From Candidatus Hodarchaeota archaeon (GTDB taxonomy: Archaea; Asgardarchaeota; Heimdallarchaeia; Hodarchaeales; YT1-039), in NCBI GenBank assembly GCA_016840025.1, contig JAEOTF010000135.1:1-27607 (forward strand): a stretch of DNA of 27,607 nucleotides, written 5' to 3'. This document shows positions 23,902 through 27,607 of this stretch, piece by piece. Position numbers and translations under genes: made by a program. Positions within the stretch are counted from its first letter, which is position 1, and each line of letters opens with the position of its first letter. The notes under the pieces are model-generated. The model saw nothing but the letters and a program-made list of their open reading frames with translations, had not been told where the DNA came from and made no database searches.

Positions 23902-24675
23902 ATGATCAATGAAAACGATTTTGTCCTCCTAATTCTCCCTAAAAAACGCCCACGAAGCTGGTTAGTAAAGGTTAAACCAGAGCGTTTTCACTGTCATAAA
24001 GGATGGATTGAACTCAGTGACTTGATTGGGGTTAAGTATGGGTCATTCATTACTTCATCTACTGGTCAAAAGCTTTTAGTTCTTCAAGCTCGCCCCAAAG
24101 ACTTCTTAAGGCATTCTCGTAAAGTCACCCAGGTCATCTATTCTGATGACGCAATGGCAATCATTGGCGCCGCTGGAATCGGGCCAGGGGCTCACGTGCT
24201 TGAATTAACAGGCAGTGGAGGATTAACAACCTTTCTTGCTTACCATGTTCAACCCAATGGCCATATTTTTTCCTATGACATTCACGAGAAACATATCAAA
24301 ATTGCTCAAGAGAATTTAGAACGAATAGGTCTTAACTCTCTTGTAACATGGAAGCTTCGCAACATCATTGAAGACGGATTTGACGAAAAAGAAGTAGATG
24401 CTATCATTCTCGATATGCCAGATCCATGGAAGATATTAAAAGTTGTACGATCTGCGCTTAAACCAGGTGGAGTAGGGGTATTTTTTCTACCTAATTGGCC
24501 ACAAGTAGAGCATACGATAGCAAATGCTGAAAACGAAGGTTTTTGGATTGAGGAGGTCTTTGAACTGTCTCGCAGAGATTATTTATTTGATATTGAGCAA
24601 CAAATTCTCCGCCCTGAAACTCGCGGAATTCTTTTTACGGGTATAATTGTAGTTGTTCGTAAAATTTCATCCTGA
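23902..24675 (+). CDS. trmI: tRNA (adenine-N1)-methyltransferase, TrmI family
   Basis: This 257-residue SAM-dependent enzyme methylates adenine N1 in the T-loop of tRNA (positions 57/58 in archaea), which stabilises tRNA. An N-terminal beta domain (5-60) precedes the Rossmann core. It has HSRKVTQVIYSDDAMAII (71-88), SAM motif I ELTGSGGLT (101-109), acidic Asp126 in SYDIHEK, and motif IV DMPDPW (171-176). It ends with RPETRGILFTGIIVVVRK. By eye motif I is one residue shorter than the usual ExGTGSGxLT, which may affect SAM binding or be a lineage feature. It begins 16 bases after the Lys/Ala-rich gene and is likely on the same transcript. Confidence 0.88.
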   Translation: MINENDFVLLILPKKRPRSWLVKVKPERFHCHKGWIELSDLIGVKYGSFITSSTGQKLLVLQARPKDFLRHSRKVTQVIYSDDAMAIIGAAGIGPGAHVLELTGSGGLTTFLAYHVQPNGHIFSYDIHEKHIKIAQENLERIGLNSLVTWKLRNIIEDGFDEKEVDAIILDMPDPWKILKVVRSALKPGGVGVFFLPNWPQVEHTIANAENEGFWIEEVFELSRRDYLFDIEQQILRPETRGILFTGIIVVVRKISS

Positions 24676-24772
24676 GCCCTCATTTAAAGATTATTACCCA
24701 TTTAGTAATTTAAAATTGGTATTGTCCATTCAGACAAACCTTGAAAAAACTTGGAGGGAATAGTATATTGCC

Positions 24773-25660
24773 TTGATTCAAATCCCTCTTTCTGTTTATA
24801 AAATAATTCTAAAGTTTGCACTAACAGAGAGCAATCCCTATACCTCAAGAAAGGATTGGAAGGAAGTAGTTGGGGTTCTTATAGGACGAATGGGAGAGGA
24901 AGAAATAGAGATAACTGATGCTATCTTCTTAGGGAGTGGAAATGCAGTTTTTGTTGAAGCTACGGATTATTCAGCAATTACTCAGCATCTCCCCTATGAA
25001 CGGATAGAGAAAGGAGAATCAATTGTCGCATGGTGGCATTCCCACCCAGGTTTAGGATTATTTCTTTCTGGGACGGATGTTAATACCCAAAGTTCCTACC
25101 AAAAACTGGATAATAGAACTTTTGCACTCGTCATCGATCCTACAAAGGTCACTGCTAAAAAACCAGGAATAGCTATTTTTCGAGTTAATGAGTTGGATTA
25201 TTCATATTTTGAAGCTGATTTTCTCATTACACCTTCCGCTAATTATCAAATTCTTAAAGAAAGCACCATTCTTGAACTATATGAAGAAGTGGAAGTTCCT
25301 CGTATCAAAATTGATCCTCCAGCTCTTACTCCTGCTATTCTTGATCGGGTTGAGATTGCACTTTCATGTCGATCTTTAATAAATTCTTCAGAGTATGAAT
25401 TGGTAATTGGTCGATCGGGTGAATCAAATAAATTCCTTGGACTTTCCTATAATATCAAAACTACAAATCTGATTCTTAAAACTAATTGGATTAGAACAAC
25501 ATTCACACACCGCTGCACAGAGGAAGGAACTTTAGCCTATTTACGATTTATGAAAAATGATAAAGAATCAGGAGAAATCCGTCTTGAAGACATCTTGGTC
25601 TGGAATTCCTCCAAAGAAGTCCAACACCTCAATTCCTGCCGTATCAACATTTCTGGTTAG
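24773..25660 (+). CDS. Rpn11-like JAMM/MPN+ metalloprotease
   Basis: The N-terminal 140 residues form an MPN+ domain that reads like Rpn11/Csn5, zinc proteases that remove ubiquitin-like tags. The catalytic Glu31 is in EVVGVLIG. The zinc motif is HSHPGLGLFLSGTD with His89, His91, Ser99 and Asp102, then VNTQSSY, and ALVIDP (118-123). FLGSGNAVFVEATDY (52-66) also matches the Rpn11 segment before the motif. Residues about 145-295 are a second domain I do not recognise, mixed alpha/beta, ending in HLNSCRINISG. TTG 24773 is the usual-codon start, but GGAGG (24753-24757) is 15 bases away; ATT 24767 would be 9 bases away and in frame. No ubiquitin, E1 or E2 gene is in the window. Confidence 0.9.
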   Translation: MIQIPLSVYKIILKFALTESNPYTSRKDWKEVVGVLIGRMGEEEIEITDAIFLGSGNAVFVEATDYSAITQHLPYERIEKGESIVAWWHSHPGLGLFLSGTDVNTQSSYQKLDNRTFALVIDPTKVTAKKPGIAIFRVNELDYSYFEADFLITPSANYQILKESTILELYEEVEVPRIKIDPPALTPAILDRVEIALSCRSLINSSEYELVIGRSGESNKFLGLSYNIKTTNLILKTNWIRTTFTHRCTEEGTLAYLRFMKNDKESGEIRLEDILVWNSSKEVQHLNSCRINISG

Positions 25661-25706
25661 TATATAGGGATGGGCTAACCTACTGCTTGTTAAATTCAAT
25701 CATATT

Positions 25707-25718
25707 TCTTTTTTTTTA
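25707..25718 (+). terminator. T-run terminator after the JAMM gene
   Basis: TTTCTTTTTTTTT lies about 46-58 bases after the stop, between convergent genes. Around it CTACTGCTTGTTAAA and TTTACAAGTAG form an imperfect inverted repeat. Confidence 0.4.
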
Positions 25719-25766
25719 CAAGTAGAGCCATAATTGGAAATGAAGAATGAGATGAGATAGTAATGC

Positions 25767-26519
25767 TCACGTTGCTAGTCCCTTTCTTTGTAAAGCGATT
25801 CTCCCATAAATAGCTAAAGTCATCATAGCTAACACTATAGCTGTAAATCCTCCTATAAGATAGAGCAGAAACACAGGTTTCTCTGTAGGTTCAGGAAGTA
25901 TGTGTAACGTGAAATTAACTGATCTAGAACTGCCTTGATCATATTCAAAGGCAAATCGGGTAATATACGCTACTGTATCATTTTTTCTTTGACCTTCCTC
26001 TTCAACTTGCTGCTCCGCTGTTCCAACTTCTTCAGGCGGAGCTTCTTGTTTGTAGTGAGGTAGACCCAGTTTCATTTTTATCTGGTCTGTTTTAGTACAT
26101 CCTCCATCAATCACTACACTTTCAGCTGCTTTTTGGGAGAATATTTTGGAAACATTACTGATGAATGTAGTATTCACTCCCACAACTAATGAGGATCCGT
26201 TTATGTTATAAAAATCTACCCTAAACTCCCTTAATGTGATAGATACTTCCAGTGGATTAACCAATGTGGCCTCAAAGACAAGTTCCGTATTATTGCGAAA
26301 ACCTGTGAGTTCAAAAGGTCTATTTGGAATATCAGAGATCCATTTTTCATTATATTGAAGCAGATTAGTTTCTTGAGGATCATCTGCTTTGAATACTTTG
26401 CATTGAGCCACTGTTTCATCTATATCTGTAACAGGTTGGCTTTGAATAGTTTCTGGAGTCATATGTGATTGTAGCAAGATTCCTGTGATTAGTACGATGA
26501 TGAACATCTGCGTTTTCAA
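25767..26519 (-). CDS. Secreted single-pass membrane protein, unknown
   Basis: This 250-residue protein has an N-terminal signal-like helix (MFIIVLITGILLQS, about 5-18) and a C-terminal membrane helix (about 216-238) followed by a basic tail RIALQRKGLAT, so most of it should lie outside the cell. The outer part has beta-strand-like text (FRNNTELVFEATLVNPLEVSITL, then FRVDFYNINGSSLVVGVNTTFI), with several N-x-S/T sites (about seven), a Gln/Glu-rich stretch (EEVGTAEQQVEEEGQ) and VNFTLHILPEPTEK before the helix. I do not recognise a family. The start may be TTG 26519 or ATG 26507. It is the last of a minus-strand run after lplA, 59 bases downstream of that gene. Confidence 0.6.
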   Translation of the reverse strand: MKTQMFIIVLITGILLQSHMTPETIQSQPVTDIDETVAQCKVFKADDPQETNLLQYNEKWISDIPNRPFELTGFRNNTELVFEATLVNPLEVSITLREFRVDFYNINGSSLVVGVNTTFISNVSKIFSQKAAESVVIDGGCTKTDQIKMKLGLPHYKQEAPPEEVGTAEQQVEEEGQRKNDTVAYITRFAFEYDQGSSRSVNFTLHILPEPTEKPVFLLYLIGGFTAIVLAMMTLAIYGRIALQRKGLAT

Positions 26520-26578
26520 TGCTAATGCCCCAATAATTCAGAAAAACGTCGTCCTTAAAAGTTCTTTTTTCCTTTTTG

Positions 26579-27361
26579 TTACTTCTTTAATGTCCACAGG
26601 TCGTTGTTATATCTTTTTTTAATTAATTCATGAGTTCTTTGCATTTCCCTTTCGGTGAGTGTGCCTTCTACAACATTTCCTCTCAAAGCCTCGGTGAATC
26701 CCTCAAATAGGACCTTATAAATACCTTCAAGAGCGGGTTTAGAACCTATTTCCCTTGATATAGTAGTTACGTGCTGATAAACACTACGAATAATTCCTGT
26801 TCGTGTTTTATTGGACGGGACACGTAGAACTTTGTACATAAATTCAGGGTCATAATCAATAAGGATGGTACCATGTTGAAGGAGTGTTTTTCCTCGTCTT
26901 GCTTGAGCATTGCCTGAAATTTTACGATTATGGATAAATAGCGATGGACAATGAATTTTATCATGTTTAGCGTGGAGTCCAAGTTTCAACAACCCTCGAC
27001 GAATACCATCACTCAAGACAATGTAACTTTCATCAGCACTAAAACCTACTAAGTCATTTGAGATAATACTGTAAGTAAGCTCCCCTTGAGCATCATGAAA
27101 AACTGCTCCTCCCCCGCTTATACGTCGTACTACTGCAATTCCATGAGCTTGGGCAAACTCTAAATCGATTTCATCCTCAATAATCTGGTTTCTTCCAATA
27201 GATGCTGTACTTGGATCCCAAGTGTAAAAACGTAAGGTATTGGGCACTAATCCTCTTCTTCGCGCTTCAAATATGGCTTCATCTATGGCCATATTTTCAG
27301 CGGGTCCTCCACGCTTCAGGGATAAGAAGCGCCACGGAGAAGAAGACTTCATTTTATCCAT
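26579..27361 (-). CDS. lplA: Lipoate-protein ligase A family protein
   Basis: This 260-residue protein attaches lipoate (or octanoate) to lipoyl domains, or it transfers a related cofactor. The fold signatures are NMAIDEAIFE (23-32), RFYTWDPSTASIGRNQ (44-59), RRISGGGAVFHD (79-90), the catalytic Lys147 in NRKISGNAQ, and LLQHGTILIDYD (160-171). The C-terminal helices (ALEGIYKVLFEGFTEAL, LTEREMQRTHELIKKRYNND) resemble the end of the catalytic domain. It lacks the accessory C-terminal domain of E. coli LplA, as usual in archaea where a separate LplB-like protein is often needed; none is seen here. It starts 15 bases after thrS on the same strand. Confidence 0.88.
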   Translation of the reverse strand: MDKMKSSSPWRFLSLKRGGPAENMAIDEAIFEARRRGLVPNTLRFYTWDPSTASIGRNQIIEDEIDLEFAQAHGIAVVRRISGGGAVFHDAQGELTYSIISNDLVGFSADESYIVLSDGIRRGLLKLGLHAKHDKIHCPSLFIHNRKISGNAQARRGKTLLQHGTILIDYDPEFMYKVLRVPSNKTRTGIIRSVYQHVTTISREIGSKPALEGIYKVLFEGFTEALRGNVVEGTLTEREMQRTHELIKKRYNNDLWTLKK

Positions 27362-27376
27362 CTATGAGCAATATTA

Positions 27377-27607
27377 CTAAATAAATTTGAGTCGAGTAGA
27401 TTGTTTTCTTAAGGGTTTAGGGAGAGTTCTGCGCGGTTTGCCATCTGTTTGGGTTTCTAGTTCTTTTATAAGCTCCTTTAAAGTCATATTTTCCAATGTT
27501 TCGAAGGTTTGATTGTTATTAATGACCTGGCCAGTTAATCTTTTTCGTATAATCAGTTTTTTTGTTTCTAGCTCTTTATCTCCAATTACAAGCGTGTAAG
27601 GGATCCA
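27377..27607 (-). CDS. thrS: Threonyl-tRNA synthetase, C-terminal part (cut by the window edge)
   Basis: The last 76 residues of a minus-strand gene run off the window. The frame reads WIPYTLVIGDKELETKKLII, then RKRLTGQ, MTLKELIKEL, and GKPRRTLPKPLRKQSTRLKF. IPYxLVIGDKE is the anticodon-binding-domain strand of class IIa synthetases. The M-x-L-K-E-L helix and the ending G-x-P-x3-L-P-x2-L are characteristic of archaeal ThrRS tails. ProRS or HisRS tails differ in this ending. The stop TAG is at 27377-27379. Confidence 0.75.
   Translation of the reverse strand, partial: WIPYTLVIGDKELETKKLIIRKRLTGQVINNNQTFETLENMTLKELIKELETQTDGKPRRTLPKPLRKQSTRLKFI

Noticed and set aside
23556..23909. 117-codon Phe-rich minus-strand frame
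   Set aside because: It is the reverse complement of the Lys/Glu-rich gene at 23616-23885, where Lys codons read backwards as Phe and Leu.
1..27607. tRNA, rRNA, transposase or integrase genes
   Set aside because: I looked through the gaps on both strands and found no cloverleaf-like segment, rRNA-like block or transposase-like protein, though short or divergent RNAs could be missed by eye.

Overview
The window looks like part of an Asgard archaeon chromosome. The archaeal signs are a NurA/HerA pair, an archaeal HMG-CoA synthase / thiolase / DUF35 operon, a stand-alone EMAP-domain protein of the COG2517 type, a TrmI-type tRNA methyltransferase, GGTGA or GGAGG ribosome-binding sites and T-rich gene ends. 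The Asgard signs are a clear actin-superfamily protein, a JAMM protease whose core reads like eukaryotic Rpn11, and a roadblock/LC7 protein. A Heimdallarchaeia-like lineage is plausible, but the lineage is inferred. The DNA is AT-rich and start codons are often TTG or GTG.

Layout. 1-2338: a cell-surface protein with a NosD-type beta-helix, three 103-residue beta-sandwich repeats, a threonine stalk and a C-terminal membrane anchor; its 5' end looks broken. 2848-8542: a four-gene, same-strand block of two paralogous P-loop ATPases with winged-helix C-termini, then the nuclease NurA and the translocase HerA. 8617-13732: a surface-glycan region with a small membrane protein and a GT4 glycosyltransferase on the minus strand, then a UPF0104 membrane protein, a nucleotide-sugar epimerase and a membrane-bound GT2 glycosyltransferase on the plus strand. 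13770-16406: the COG2517 RNA-binding protein, an unknown 117-residue protein, a four-helix membrane protein and a roadblock protein. 16507-20267: a PfkB sugar kinase, then the three-gene mevalonate-entry operon. 20615-21558: a 48-residue zinc ribbon and a free B3/B4-domain protein. 21621-23490: the actin-related protein, divergent from an unknown 126-residue protein. 23616-25660: a Lys/Ala-rich 89-residue protein, TrmI and the Rpn11-like protease. 25767-27607 (minus): a single-pass membrane protein, a lipoate-protein ligase and the 3' end of threonyl-tRNA synthetase.

How the genes work together. HMG-CoA synthase, thiolase and the DUF35 protein would make HMG-CoA for archaeal lipid synthesis as one complex. 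NurA and HerA form a known DNA end-resection machine; the two ATPases before them are the best candidate for an undescribed system here, because each has lost a different part of the Walker A motif and both have Asp-Asn in place of the usual acidic Walker B pair. The actin-related protein keeps the actin fold signature but, by eye alignment, lacks the residues that position the attacking water, so it may bind ATP without normal hydrolysis. No tRNA, rRNA, CRISPR array, insertion sequence or integrase was seen.
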